Source: Metopolophium dirhodum (lineage: Eukaryota > Arthropoda > Insecta > Hemiptera > Aphididae). From it: 64,000 nucleotides of DNA. The notes under the pieces were generated by a model. It worked only from the letters and a program-made list of their open reading frames with translations, searched no databases and was not told where the DNA came from. A program made the position numbers and the translations under genes. Of this stretch, positions 1 through 12,283 are shown one piece after another. The DNA is taken from assembly GCF_019925205.1 (NCBI RefSeq), contig NC_083564.1:8871491-8935490 (forward strand), written 5' to 3'. Each line of letters opens with the position of its first letter. Positions within the stretch are counted from its first letter, which is position 1.

Positions 1-486
1 TAATCTTCATAATAAATTGGTATAATAATTATTAAATATTAATTAAATTATTTATTCCCCGGAAAATAATATTCAGTATCATCTAAATTAGTAAATATAA
101 CTAGTTTAGTGCATATTTTTATTTGTAATATGTGTTACTGTAACAATATAAAAATAACCATTATAAATGACATCTACCACGATTGTGAGCATTTTCAATA
201 CCTACTCAATAGTCTTGAATAGTACTTTAATAAAATGTATGGTAACAACTTGTCTTAATAAATCAATAAAATTTATGACTAACTATAATAATATCATAGT
301 TGAAACATTTGCGACAATGCTGTGTTCCGTAATTATATTTTATTTTCAATTACAAAGACAATTTTTTTATGCAATTGAAACGATAATGACGTTGAATTAC
401 TGGAAATGTTATTCGTAGTCTCGTAGAGTAATATGTGAACACTACTTTTTCTCTCCGTGACTAAAATGTTTGATTAGAATCTTAAT
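1..486. other. AT-rich intergenic DNA
   Basis: No gene, RNA or element boundary is recognised. The only open frame of any length is AT-rich, low-complexity and without family resemblance. Confidence 0.5.
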
Positions 487-1917
487 TTTAGATTATGAGC
501 GAAGCGATGAATGTATTGATTTTACAATGATGTGTGTTTTTTTTTTATTTTTTTTTTTTTATTTTTGTGTCTGTCATCACCTTTTAGGACAGTAAAAGTG
601 CTTGAATTTTCTTCAATAGTAACTTTTCTGATAGGAAAGTGAATCTAGTTGGTACTTTGGGGGGTCAAAAATAAAAACGAGCGACGTGAAAAACAAAAGA
701 AAAATTAAGGAAAAACAGGAATTTTTACGCAAAATCTGTTTTCGAGAAAATAGATTTTGGTTTTTGGTGTAACTCTAAAACAAATGACCGTAGGGACATG
801 AAATTTTGACTGAATGTTTATATTAGCATTTTCTATACACCATAAAATTTACAAAATATTTTGACTCTTTTTGAGCTGTTTACCGACATTGTCAGTTTTC
901 AATTTTTTTAGTTTTTTTTTCTATAAATATCAATAAAATTTTATCTGTTGAGTAAAAAAGTTTGAAAATTTAATAGAAGGCTCCTAGGTTATTGTTTCAA
1001 AGGCAGATGAAAAAAATTAAAAATCCTTAGTCACAGTTTTTATTTATAAGCATTTAAAGTTCAAATTTTGACAAAATACAGAAAAATCACGAAAATTAGC
1101 AAACTATTTTGAGTTGAGAATTCATAAAAATTTTAAAATCTAAGATTTGAAAATGTAATATAAGATTACTCATAAGTTTGTCTACCTTTATCAAAAAAAA
1201 AAAATGTCTACAAGAAACTTAAATTAAATTTTTATGAGCGTCTGAAATTTATATTTTTACAACATTTGATATTCACTCGATTTCTCATGTAAAAATTTTC
1301 TTATTTTATTGTAATTAAAAAACGAATGACTGTAGATACTTGAAAATTTCACTGAATGTTTATATTAGCATTTTCTATACACGATAAAATTTTGACTGTT
1401 TTTGAGCTGTTTACGGACGTTGTCAGTTTTCAATTTTTTTAGTTTTTTTTTCTATAAATATCAATAAAATTTTATTTGCTGGGTAAAAAAGCGTGAAAAT
1501 TTAATATAAGGCTCCTGATATATCATTCTAATAGTAGTTAAAAAATATTAAAAATACATAGGCACAATTTTTTTTTATAAGCATTTAAAGTTCAAATGTT
1601 GACAACATTTATCAAATTTATAATTTATTAATTATTTTGTGGTTAAAAATGTATAAAATGTTTAACTTTTATGGCTAAGGATTGAAAATTTAAAAAAAGG
1701 CTCCACGTAAATAGGTTATATATAAATTACTTTATTCACAATAATATCATCAAATATACTTGGTAATATCATAGGCTGACTGACCGTTTTCGCTCAGAAT
1801 CGTTTTTCTTATACAATGATATTATATCATTGAATTCAAATTTAACACCATCTATTACAGTGACCCACTTGTAACCTACTGTACAGCAGAGCGACATCCA
1901 CTTATCCACCTTTTTTA
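487..1917 (-). mobile_element. Family A non-autonomous repeat, copy A1 (long form)
   Basis: The 3' end (TTTTAGATTATGAGCGAAGC near 487) and the 5' end (block with CTGTACAGCAGAGCGACATC near 1880-1905) match, in reverse orientation, the ends of the copies at 9.1, 19.5, 23.8 and 63.6 kb. It has no coding capacity. An internal unit of about 540 bp occurs twice: the segment around 815-950 recurs around 1357-1480 with only scattered changes. Family type is not recognised; it is a non-autonomous element by inference from dispersed copies with shared ends. Confidence 0.65.
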
Positions 1918-2480
1918 TTTATAACTTTATAATTGTATATTTTTGTATAATATATTATTGCGTGTTGTAAACTTGTAACGAAATTGTAATTAGAAAACTT
2001 TATGAGCAAACATTATTCAAGTTATGCTTATATCAAATTTTAGGGTGGTTTCTGTTAGAAAATTGGATTTTGTTGGGGGTACAACTTAAAAGTAGGTAAG
2101 ATAATATATCAAGCGTATATCTACTTTCAAATATAACAGGGAAAAATGGGACATTTTTACGCAACAGTTAAATTTCTATAGATACACAATTAAATTTAAA
2201 AACAATTAGACTAATATTTAACTATTTACCCACGGGCATCTCATATTATTTATGATTTTTAAAATTTTTTTTTTTTTTATCCAATTTATAAATTGAAAAA
2301 CACTTTAAATTCGAGAAACTCTGTAAGGCTTAGAACATTAGATACAGGTCGAGTTTAATGTAATGATCAGGTTCGTCTATAATTTTATGTTTTATATATT
2401 TATTGTATTCTGTTGAATTGGTAAATAATGTATTTTTCGTTGATACAATTTAGGAAAATCTTTTTCGATAAACGATTGAC
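1918..2480. other. AT-rich spacer
   Basis: No coding region is seen. It has the same AT-rich, A/T-tract texture as nearby repeats, so it may be an older repeat remnant, but no second end was found. Confidence 0.4.
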
Positions 2481-2481
2481 C

Positions 2482-2499
2482 GGGGGGGGGGGGGGGGGG
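2482..2499. repeat. 18-base G homopolymer
   Basis: An uninterrupted run of 18 G in otherwise AT-rich DNA, at the edge of the CpG-rich island that follows. Homopolymers of this length are prone to sequencing and length error. Confidence 0.9.
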
Positions 2500-3220
2500 C
2501 TAGCGAACGTATCGCCCTTATTATTATAATAATATTATAATGCCCGCTCAACATACCTATACGTCTTATGAACGTCATGACGAATCGGTTTTACCGCCGT
2601 TCGTCCATAATGTCCGTCGAAGTGGTCGTCATAACCGTTTCGTCGCGGTGGCAGAGTTTTGATCGATTTATAAGCTCCTCGCATACGGGTTTGACGAACG
2701 TGGCCGCCACCGCCGCCGTGTGACGGATGTGCTTGATATGTGCGCCCGCCCGCCCCGCTCACCACCACCGAGAGACCCCCTAAGCTCGCCACAGTCCTCC
2801 GCCCCGCCACCTTCTGTCAGCTACTCGAGGCAAATGGTGTGTTTGCGTGTATGTGATTTGTTTGCAATCGTGTGCGCGTGTGTGTGGGTATATATATATA
2901 TACACGTTCCTCCGAAGCCAGTTTTTCTTCGTTTCACCCACACTACTACCCGGTGTCCGCCATCCCCTCCCCCGTCACCATATACAACCGTGAGTTTCTT
3001 ACTACGAATACGAGCTTTGCCTCCAAGGAGGGTAGATGGCTCGGGTGTTTCACTTGACATTGATTGATCGGCGACAATATCTACAGCATGGTTGTCGGCA
3101 GTGTCTGTACGGTCGTTTTTAAGGAACGGTTCTCCACCCCAACCCTATTTGCTTTTTCTCACCCATTCTCTTCACTCTTGCTGCTCATTCTCTCTTTTAC
3201 TCTCTCACTCTCGCTCACAA

Positions 3221-3250
3221 TCCACACAAACACACACACACACACACACT
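3221..3250. repeat. (CA)n microsatellite
   Basis: A run of CA dinucleotides preceded by CT-rich sequence. Confidence 0.85.
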
Positions 3251-3319
3251 CTATTTCTCTCTTTTGCAGTGGTTGTATTCGCTATACCATATACAAACGT
3301 GGTGACTACGGCCAATGTT

Positions 3320-3320
<1 letters not shown>

Positions 3321-3354
<34 letters not shown>
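3321..3354. repeat. (GA)n microsatellite
   Basis: About 17 AG dinucleotides in an uninterrupted run, then A-rich sequence. Confidence 0.9.
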
Positions 3355-3358
<4 letters not shown>

Positions 3359-3420
3359 AAAAATGTAAAATACGCGCGTAAAAATTTATTATTTTTTACG
3401 TACCGACGATATATATAATA

Positions 3421-6400
3421 TTATTACTACGACGAAGACAACAACTGAAAAATAAAGTACACAGTAACTGTTACAACTGTTGTAATATATTATGAGCGTT
3501 TTGGAACCAAAACAACAATCCCATTTTCACGCGTTATCCGCATAAAATTAAATAATAACGAAGTTATCAATCATCAAATGTGTATATGTAAATACACTTA
3601 CACACCTATATATTTTATACATATATATTGTCATGTGTGAGTGTGTGACGCCGGTGTTGTGGGTTACGAATGTTGACGTACAGAGTAGGTAGGTATAGGA
3701 GCGAACAGTAATTTATACATTGGGGGTTCAACTGTGATCGAAATGCAATGATATGTACACAAGTAGGATTAAATATTTAAATAAGTACCCTGCAGTTGCT
3801 ATCCTCGTGAATTTGTATCTCGTGGAATTAAAATACCTATATTTTTCTAATCCAACTGTTTAAATACAAATTTATATAAATAAAAATGTTGGTAGGTATT
3901 GTAACATTCTGTTACGGCGTTAAGTACATATTTTATTAAAATATATTAATTAGCAACTTTGATAACTACTTTTATTTACTGTCTATATTGCGGATAGGTA
4001 TTATCAAAAAACAATTAAAAAATATATTTAATTTTAATTATGCCTAAATAAACTGATGTAACAGCTATATTTCGGTGATAAAATAATCTGAATTTTTCAT
4101 AAAAAATTAAATATTTTAAATAATCTTATACTATCAAGATAAATTTAATTTAGGATAAATATTTCAATAAACACAAAAAAAAATGTTTGCACTGCTTAAT
4201 ATTAAATTTCTCATTTTTTTATATTATATAGCTACCGCAGTTCACTCGACATATATGTACACTTCATATACCTACTCATTAACAACATTACTCAGTTTAG
4301 TAATATATTATTATGCATTTAATAATTTATGTATTAATACCCTCTTAAAATATTGTACTTCGACATTTACAATGCATAACTTACTTGTAATCTAATAAAA
4401 TGGCCATTTGTTTATTAAAATTATAGAACTGTGAATTTTGATCGTAAATGAAAATTGTAAATGCTTTTCAGTCCAAATTAGAATAGAATGTATTTTAAGT
4501 TTTAACCACCAAAATAACATAATTGCTTTGAACTTTTTAAGGCAAGTTACCTTTTATTTTTACTTTGACAAAAAAAATGAGTAGATTTAGTAGGTACATT
4601 GTTTTTATAAAACATTTTTAAATGGTTTTTTTTATTCAGTATTTCATGTTTCACAGAGTTTAATTATTTGTTTACTTCCTTGTTCAATGTCGTATAGAAA
4701 TGTATCAACTCAACTGGATGACTTCAACCACGCGGGTTAAATTTCGAGAAGTTTAACTATCACTTAAGAGGGTATTTCACGGATGAAAAAGCGGCGCAAA
4801 ACTTATGGTCGAATTTTCAAGACATTATGTTTCTTTTTCGTTAATTTCAGTAGAATAATATAAATTAACAAAAATTATTACTAAAAATTAAAAACCGATA
4901 AATATTCACTGAGCGTGCTGATAAAATAATGCTAGTTTAATGTCTGGTGTGTATAGGTATAAACGATATACCCTTATATAATAATTTATATTGATTCTAT
5001 CATTAATTTAATCATTGATTCTATTCATTAAGACTAATGTTAATGGTACTCAGTACTGACATTAAAATGTGTATTAAGACATGGAATATAGATTTTAATG
5101 CAATACCTATATTGTTATACTATAATAGTATTATAATCAATCAGATGTATATAATCTTCCTAAAATAAAATTTAAATAAAATATTTTCCATCAAAACAAT
5201 TTTGATTTTTGAATGTTTCACTCTTTCCCCAAAATTGTATTTTCTTTTGAAATATTAGTAATTAAATAATAATACAGATAAATAAACCACTTACAATGGC
5301 TCATTCGTGAAATATATATTATATATTGCGATTGTCATCCCGATATTGTCATATAGACTTCAGTTTGTTCTAGTATGATTATAATACACTCAGATACTCG
5401 TATAATACATATAACTCTATAACTTAGTTTAATAGTTAATCGAAATTTTCCATAATTAAAACAATTAGTTGTGTATTTAATTATTTCTTACGTGTATTAA
5501 ATTTTGTATTATTTCTTATATCATACAATTTCAGATTTATATTTAAATGCAAATAAAAATTATATGTTTACAATATTAATTATCTGAAAATGTCATGTTT
5601 TCAAACAATAAAAAATAGTGGTTTCAAAATGTATCATCTTCAGTAACCAATATGTGTAAAGTATTATAACTGTCACTCAATGTTTTCCATAGTTATAATA
5701 CCTATTGATTGTTTTCCTTAAAATTCTTCTTTACTTCAATACCTGGAGATATGATGGGAAATAATAACTATCCATTGATTAAATTATTCTATACCTATAT
5801 AAAACTGATTTATCAAAGTTGTTCTAACCCAGGTTGTGCCAAATTATTCATTTTAGGAAAACAATCGACATCATCTCGACATAAATTGAATCAATCAATT
5901 TGCTGTAAGATAACTCTTACCGACGCAATAATCTAAGTGTTATACATTTTTTTCAATTATTTCCTTTAATGAAATAAGTAAAATATTTCGCTGTCAAATA
6001 CAAAGTGATTGATTCTGTTCTAGCATAGCTACATTTTTTGTAGATTATTTTTTAACAGTAATATAGTTTCCTATTATTTTTTATAGTTTATTTTTACTTT
6101 ATTTTAGGTATTAATTTTTCAAAAAAAATATATAGGTATATAGGAACCATGTCAATTTTTACCTTTAAAAATGTTGTTATAAGTATTTCATTATCGTCTT
6201 AAAATACCAGATTATATTTTGATTGACCACTCAGAGAAATTATTGATGAAAACGTTCACATTTTGAAGCAAGATGAACAAGTATTTTAATTTATTGTGTT
6301 TTTTATGAAAACAATTTAATACCTGAATTAATAAACATTTATTAAGATAGTTTACATATCCTCGGAAGCTCAACTAGAAAGACGCTAGAACTACTCTAGA

Positions 6401-8117
6401 TTATAAAATTTATTGTAAACGGAAATAATTGTCTTTTTCATAAATTGTAGTTTAACCTATAAACGCATGTACACGTAATTTAGTAAGACATAACTAATTT
6501 ATGTATTAGACCGCTCTAATCTCTTTTACTTCACTGGTTCTATTCTGTGTAATAATAAGGCGTATAAGTTTGTAATAAGTCGCAAAAGAGAAATTATTAA
6601 GAGTAGAGTAGCCTTCACACTATTGTAAAATGATTTGCTTATAACTCCATAGAATCAGAAATGTATTAGTAAATAATATATGTATATTAAACAATAGATA
6701 CCTATGCGTTATTGTTGGATATCGACCAATCGTAACGCTCAATTACGTATAATAATTATTAACAAACACATAATTTTAATAGAAATTAAACTAAAAATAT
6801 TATGTGCCTATATTGTTGAATTTATTTTGTTGAAATAATATTGTATGAAACTATTTTATCTTTAATATATTTTTTACCCTAATGATAATATACAGTCCTT
6901 AAAATGAATGTGACCCCCAACAAGTCCAGTAGTAATAAATAATAATGCAAGTTATTACTGGTATAATCGGATTTATCTGTGCTTCGCATCAAATGATTTA
7001 TTAACTTTCTCAAGCTAATGTTTCTTATTTAGCAAAGGACTTATCGTTTTGTTTAATGTCTAGTTTTAAGCTATGTGTCATGATGTTTCCTTATTTAGTC
7101 GTAACACGTAATGTATTTTCATAATCATATGATATTCAATGTTTTGAACCACAATATTAAGACGAAAAATAGATAAAACAAGTGATATTTAAATACATTT
7201 CGTAATATATGTGACTCAATGTACCTAATATTATTATGTACCTACTTACATAGTTTATAAAAAAATTACACTGGATTTGTCGGACATTAAAGATTTGAAT
7301 ATTTCAAAATAAACTTGAAAACTAATTCTTCTTTCGATGCATACCTATTATTTATATTTTATTGTAATGACTTGCTTGATAAAAGTAGGTTTATCTAATC
7401 AATAATTTAGTATTATTAGGTATTCTATATTCCGGAGTTCATTACACATAGTGTAGGTAATATTTGCACTGGAATTTGAAGAAGAAACGTATACATTGAT
7501 TTAAAACCTATATCTAATGCTTGTAGTTTTACGGTGAGTAAAATTATTTGTGAATTTTTAGAAACCATAAGTCATTGACGTTAAACAAAAATCGGCCAAA
7601 AGCAATTTGTGTTAGTTACCTAAGTCTTGCTGGGCCAACTATGATTTTCCGTAGTAAATTGCAATTTTGACGTAAGTCAATAAGAAACCTGGACCACTCG
7701 AGCGGAAAACGCTATTACTCCTTCGAGATTATTCATGTGTCATCGTATTTTCCATCAATAAAGAAACTGAAGGGTGGGCAAAAAACTGGGACAGCCTAAA
7801 CACTGTGCCATCAAAACAGACGGTGCTATTTTCCAGTGATGATGAGACAGACAATCTTTCCGGACTGACGGAGTGAATGACAGGATGCGTTGGACTGGAG
7901 TAGAAGAGTACAACTAGACGTGTTGACGTTATCTCGTTAACCAAAATGAATTGGATACGATATTAATTTGATAAACCCGGAAATCGGAATGTTCTAGATA
8001 TCTGACAAAAACTGGAGATTATTAATTGTCAGGGTCAAACAAAATACAAAACGCTTGCTAAGTCATGGATCGGCATGTAAACTTTCCTGATTTTTAATTT
8101 TTAGAAATTTATTAACT
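3421..8117. other. Long AT-rich intergenic region
   Basis: No gene is supported. Open frames at 4183-4395 and 5709-5936 are short, AT-biased and unlike known proteins. A less AT-rich patch at about 7680-7960 contains a 71-codon minus-strand frame (7729-7944) with no recognisable motif; it could be a decayed exon or chance. Confidence 0.45.
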
Positions 8118-8680
8118 GATATCACACCCAAGCGGTATAACAATTTGAAGAAAAATGTCGGTGTCATTTATATTTTCATTTAGTGACATAGATCTCCGAA
8201 ACCGGATAGCGGATTTCATTGCTTGGGGTCTTGTTAGATTCACATTGGTTAGGAGAAGTGCAGTGAAGATTTTCAGAACCTCGTCTTTAATAGTTAATTC
8301 ACTACAGAATATTAAAAAAACTTAAAACAAATTTTATTGGGCGTTTTTTATGTTTTAACGATTGGAGGTAAAGTTCTGAAAATCTTCACTGCACTTTACC
8401 TAGCCAATGTGAATCTAACAAGACCCCAAACAACAAAATCCTTTCTCCAGTTTCCAAAATCTAACTTGCTAAATAAAAATCTAGTGAAAAATAATTTTTT
8501 TTTTCTGTGAAAAATTAAATAATTTTTAAAAAAAATTTTAATTCCACATTTTATTTTTGCTTGATAATCCCTTTTTAAGCTATCATAGTTTAGGAGAAAA
8601 GTTAAAAACTAGAAATTTTGGGACTGTTTAGGCCGACGTTTTTATGGATTCAACCGCTTATACCACTTGGGTGTGATATC
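8118..8680. mobile_element. MITE with 23-bp inverted ends, interrupted by a second MITE
   Basis: The ends are inverted repeats: GATATCACACCCAAGCGGTA at the left, and its complement with a few changes at the right (GGGTGTGATATC at 8669-8680). There is no coding capacity. A second, self-contained foldback element sits inside at 8223-8429. The superfamily cannot be assigned because the target duplication is ambiguous (the ends contain a palindromic TGATATCA). Confidence 0.7.
8223..8429. mobile_element. Foldback MITE (207 bp) nested in the 8.1-8.7 kb MITE
   Basis: The left arm begins TTGGGGTCTTGTTAGATTCA and is repeated inverted at the right end. The arms are about 60 bp with few mismatches, and a short AT-rich loop lies between them. 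Its position inside the outer MITE shows the order of insertion. Confidence 0.8.
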
Positions 8681-9130
8681 AAATCTCTTTCATTAATATT
8701 TTATATTAGAGTTAGCCAAATAACCCACCTACTCATCATTACTGAGTTACTTTTTTTTTATTTTCCTATTTAACACAAATTCTTGAAGTTTTCAAAATTC
8801 AGACTTTTTTCATTTCAATTACCATACTTACTTGATTAAAAATCAAGAAAGTAAAAAATTTTCTCTCATCAAATGTAATATATGTGTTATGGGTAAAGAA
8901 GAAAACCAAACATTTTATAAAATTCTTGGAAAATATATGGAACATAATATAGTTACCCGATGTAGGCGAGCAATTTAGAAATTATCACATATGGCCCCGG
9001 ACAATGAAAACAATGACCATTATCTTGCGTGCAAAGTAAAATAATTTGAAGTTATATTTAATTTTAACTACAAACTAGGTAAAGAAAAATTAATTTTTTA
9101 AGTATATATTATTTTAATTTAACATTTAAA

Positions 9131-9795
9131 AAGGTGGCTAAATGGATGTCACTCTGCTGTACAGTAGGTTACAAGTGGGTCACTGTAATGGATGGTGTTA
9201 AATTTGAATTTAATAATATAATATCATTATTCATTGTATAAGAAAAACGATTCTGAGCGAAAACGGTCAGTCAGCCTATGGCGTATTACTAATATATTTG
9301 ATGATATTATTGTGAATAAAGTAATTTATATATAACCTATTTACGTGTAACATTATTTTAAATTTTCAATCCTTAGCTTTAAAAGTTGAACGTTTTATAC
9401 ATTTTTAACTACAAAAAGATTATTAAAATTTAAATTTGATACATTTTGTCAAAATTCGAACTTTAAATCCTTATAAAAAAAAATTGTGCCTTTATATTTT
9501 TAATATTTTTCAACTGCTATTGTAAAAATATCAGAAGCCTTGCACTCAATTTTCACGCTTTTTTACCCAACAAATAAAATGTTATTGATATTTATAGAAA
9601 AAAAAACAAAAAAGTTGAAAACTGACAATGTCCATAAACAGCTCAAATAAAGTCAAATTATTTTCAAAATTGTATGGTGTATAGCAAATGAAAATATAAG
9701 CATTCAGTAAAATTTTCATGTATCTACAGTTATTCGTTTTTGAATAATAATAAAATAACAAAACCACTACATGAGTATTTGAGTGAATATCGAGT
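9131..9795 (+). mobile_element. Family A repeat, copy A2 (3'-truncated)
   Basis: It begins with AAGGTGG and the block around CTCTGCTGTACAGTAGGTTA. It is nearly identical to copy A3 (19.55 kb) for several hundred bases, then similarity ends around 9795 before the family's 3' end. There is no coding capacity. Confidence 0.7.
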
Positions 9796-12188
9796 ACGAA
9801 TACCGTTTTCGCTTCGGTGAGACGGCCCTATCCCACTTTCAGGTAAGATCATATTATTTAATATTCAAAATAACGTGGTTCATAACAACTAATAGATATG
9901 CGTACGTTCAAATGGAGGTAACCAGAACAAAACTATTAGATTTGTATATTTTGGAAATTTAGAAATGTCGATTTTATAAAAATAAAGACAGTTGCAGATA
10001 AAAAATTAACAACAGCTGGTGACCACTATAATTATCATTTATCAAATATATGAAATTTATATGAAATTCCTGCCCATTATAAATAATAAACTTAAATATG
10101 ATTTGGACTACGAGTGATCAATAAAGTTGTACAATATTGTTTCAATAGCTTTTACATTTTTGCAAAACTCAACAACATAATATATTTGCCCATACAAACC
10201 TATAAGATATGAATAATTATTTAAAAATTTTATATTTCCGGCGATAAATACCGATTTTAATAGAATGCCACAATAATAGGATTTCCCACATTTCCCTTAC
10301 AGTACAGTATTATAAATTGGGCTCAGAACCAAAAACTGTTATCTGGAAATATCAAGATGTTCATGAAAGCAATTTTAAACTTCTAACTGTAGTATTATCT
10401 TCTTTCGAAATGAATAATTTGTAAGGATTGTTAAATCAAAATATTATCAAAGTTGTTCTGCGTAGGTATTATTATGTCTTGACATATTTTTTTTGTTTTA
10501 AGAAAAACTTAGCGTAAAAAGAAGGTGTAATAATATATAAACAATTTAAGTTGAGAACTAAAAAGTTCTACAGATACCAACTTTTAGTAATAATTGTAAG
10601 TATATTTTTTTCCTAATTAGAACATTTTGTTCTAAATTAAATGTGTGTTTAAAAACAAAATCTGGCTAAACAAAAGAGGAAGTGTGGTGATGTAATCACA
10701 CAAATAATTTAATGGTGCCGCATTTTTAATAGAATTGTTTATTTTGTTGATACATAATAATATATGTATACATTAATTAATAATATTATTTTACTATTTT
10801 ATTAATACACTATTTTAAGTACACCATTCATTGCAAAGAATATGAAATGGTTCTTTTTAGACTTCATTTATCAGTACTTATCACCAATGTATTTTGACCA
10901 CAGTTAAATAAAAACAATTTTTAATCATAATACAAAATATGAGCAATGACACGTAATTTTTTTCATTAAATATTATATGCGTTACAGCTGTCTGCATAGT
11001 AACGCCATTGCGGTAATATCATATTTTGGTTAAAATAATATGCATAATAATGATAATAATAATATATCGAATACCACCGATTGTATCCAACAAAAACATT
11101 TCCGTATCGTATTCAAATTTCAAAGATTACATTCAGGCGTGGATTTCCGATCAAAATATTTTTAGATTATCAATATAATCTATTTTTCAAAAGAATATTG
11201 CACGTTGATCGTGATTTTCGGTGAGCATGAAACACTCGAAACCAAATCCAATACAACCCTGCTAAAAAAAATCATCCGCTGTGTACCTACATACAAAATC
11301 TGTTATTTCCACCCACCTCTCTTCAAACCCCAATAACGCGTAACCATAATTCGTTTTTGATCGATGGCTCATGCCGTTGTTTGTTCATAGCTAAGATGGC
11401 CTAATACACTCGAACGCGTACCACACACGTACCAGTGTACCACAATGTGTTGTTTCGAATTAAATTCGAACAGAACAAGTTAGAAATTTGCACCAAATCA
11501 CACACGTGGTATAAATAGGTGTCTATCTAATAAGGCTGTTGAAATAAAGTAAATTTTACTTATTCGGAAACTGAGGTACCTATGTTTTTAACATAACGAA
11601 TATTATATGTTATATTAATTTATAATTATATACGGAACAACATTATGAAATGAGGTCAAGTTAATAAAAATTAATGCCCTAATAATTTTTAAATTAAAAA
11701 AAAATATAATTTATCAAGTATGTACATTTATTTAATCATCGCATAGTAGAATTTAATGTTTTTATTACTATAAATTTTAATCATATTAATTATATTATTA
11801 TACGATAATTTAATGTAGGTATCGTGCCACATATGAAAGTTTCATAACTGTTTCAATGAAACTAGTAGAATAATAAAAAAATGTAATTTACAAATTAGAT
11901 GGGTTCAATGATTGAATGTAATATTTTGATCGTGTTTCCAATATAGTCTAAATAACGTTAATACCTGTCGAATTACGATAGTTTTGGGTGATATCAAATA
12001 AATTATAATTTAAGCTTACATAAATTCTGTACGACTTACCTACTCGCATTCTAAATGTAAAAAAGAACTCCTTGTCTATAATCTACATGAATTGTATCTA
12101 TCTTTAATCGTATTATCTTAATCGCTCTTATCCCGTGAGAAGTAGCACTGTCAGAGTGGCACATGAAAAACGAACTATTCTACTCAGG
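9796..12188. other. AT-rich intergenic region
   Basis: No gene is seen. A moderately GC-richer patch at about 11220-11520 has no open frame or element ends that I recognise. Confidence 0.45.
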
Positions 12189-12283
12189 TATACTCTATCC
12201 AGAATAAGAACGCACCAGATTTACGTAACAAAACCGGTTTTGCCCGTGGCCGCCTGGTGCGTTCTTATTCCGGATAGAGTATA
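12189..12283. mobile_element. 95-bp near-palindromic MITE
   Basis: Two arms of about 32 bases, TATACTCTATCCAGAATAAG and onward, are repeated inverted at the right end with two or three mismatches. The loop is centred on AAAACCGGTTTT. TA at both ends fits a Tc1/mariner-type target duplication. It is too small to encode anything. Confidence 0.75.

Larger units (their letters stand above)
2501..3420. promoter_or_regulatory. CpG-rich island with simple repeats; possible promoter or first exon
   Basis: Base composition changes sharply from AT-rich to C/G- and CpG-rich (about 2560-2800), then to pyrimidine-rich DNA with a short TA run (about 2890-2902), a CA tract and a GA tract. Overlapping open frames exist on both strands (minus 2535-2810, 91 codons; plus 2720-3067, 115 codons). 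Both are biased by composition and resemble no family I know. In AT-rich insect genomes such islands often mark promoters or 5' exons of genes with long introns, but no downstream exon was found here. Confidence 0.3.

Noticed and set aside
2535..3067. 91-codon minus and 115-codon plus frames in the CpG-rich island
   Set aside because: Both overlap each other and reflect the lack of stop codons in GC-rich DNA; neither resembles a known protein.
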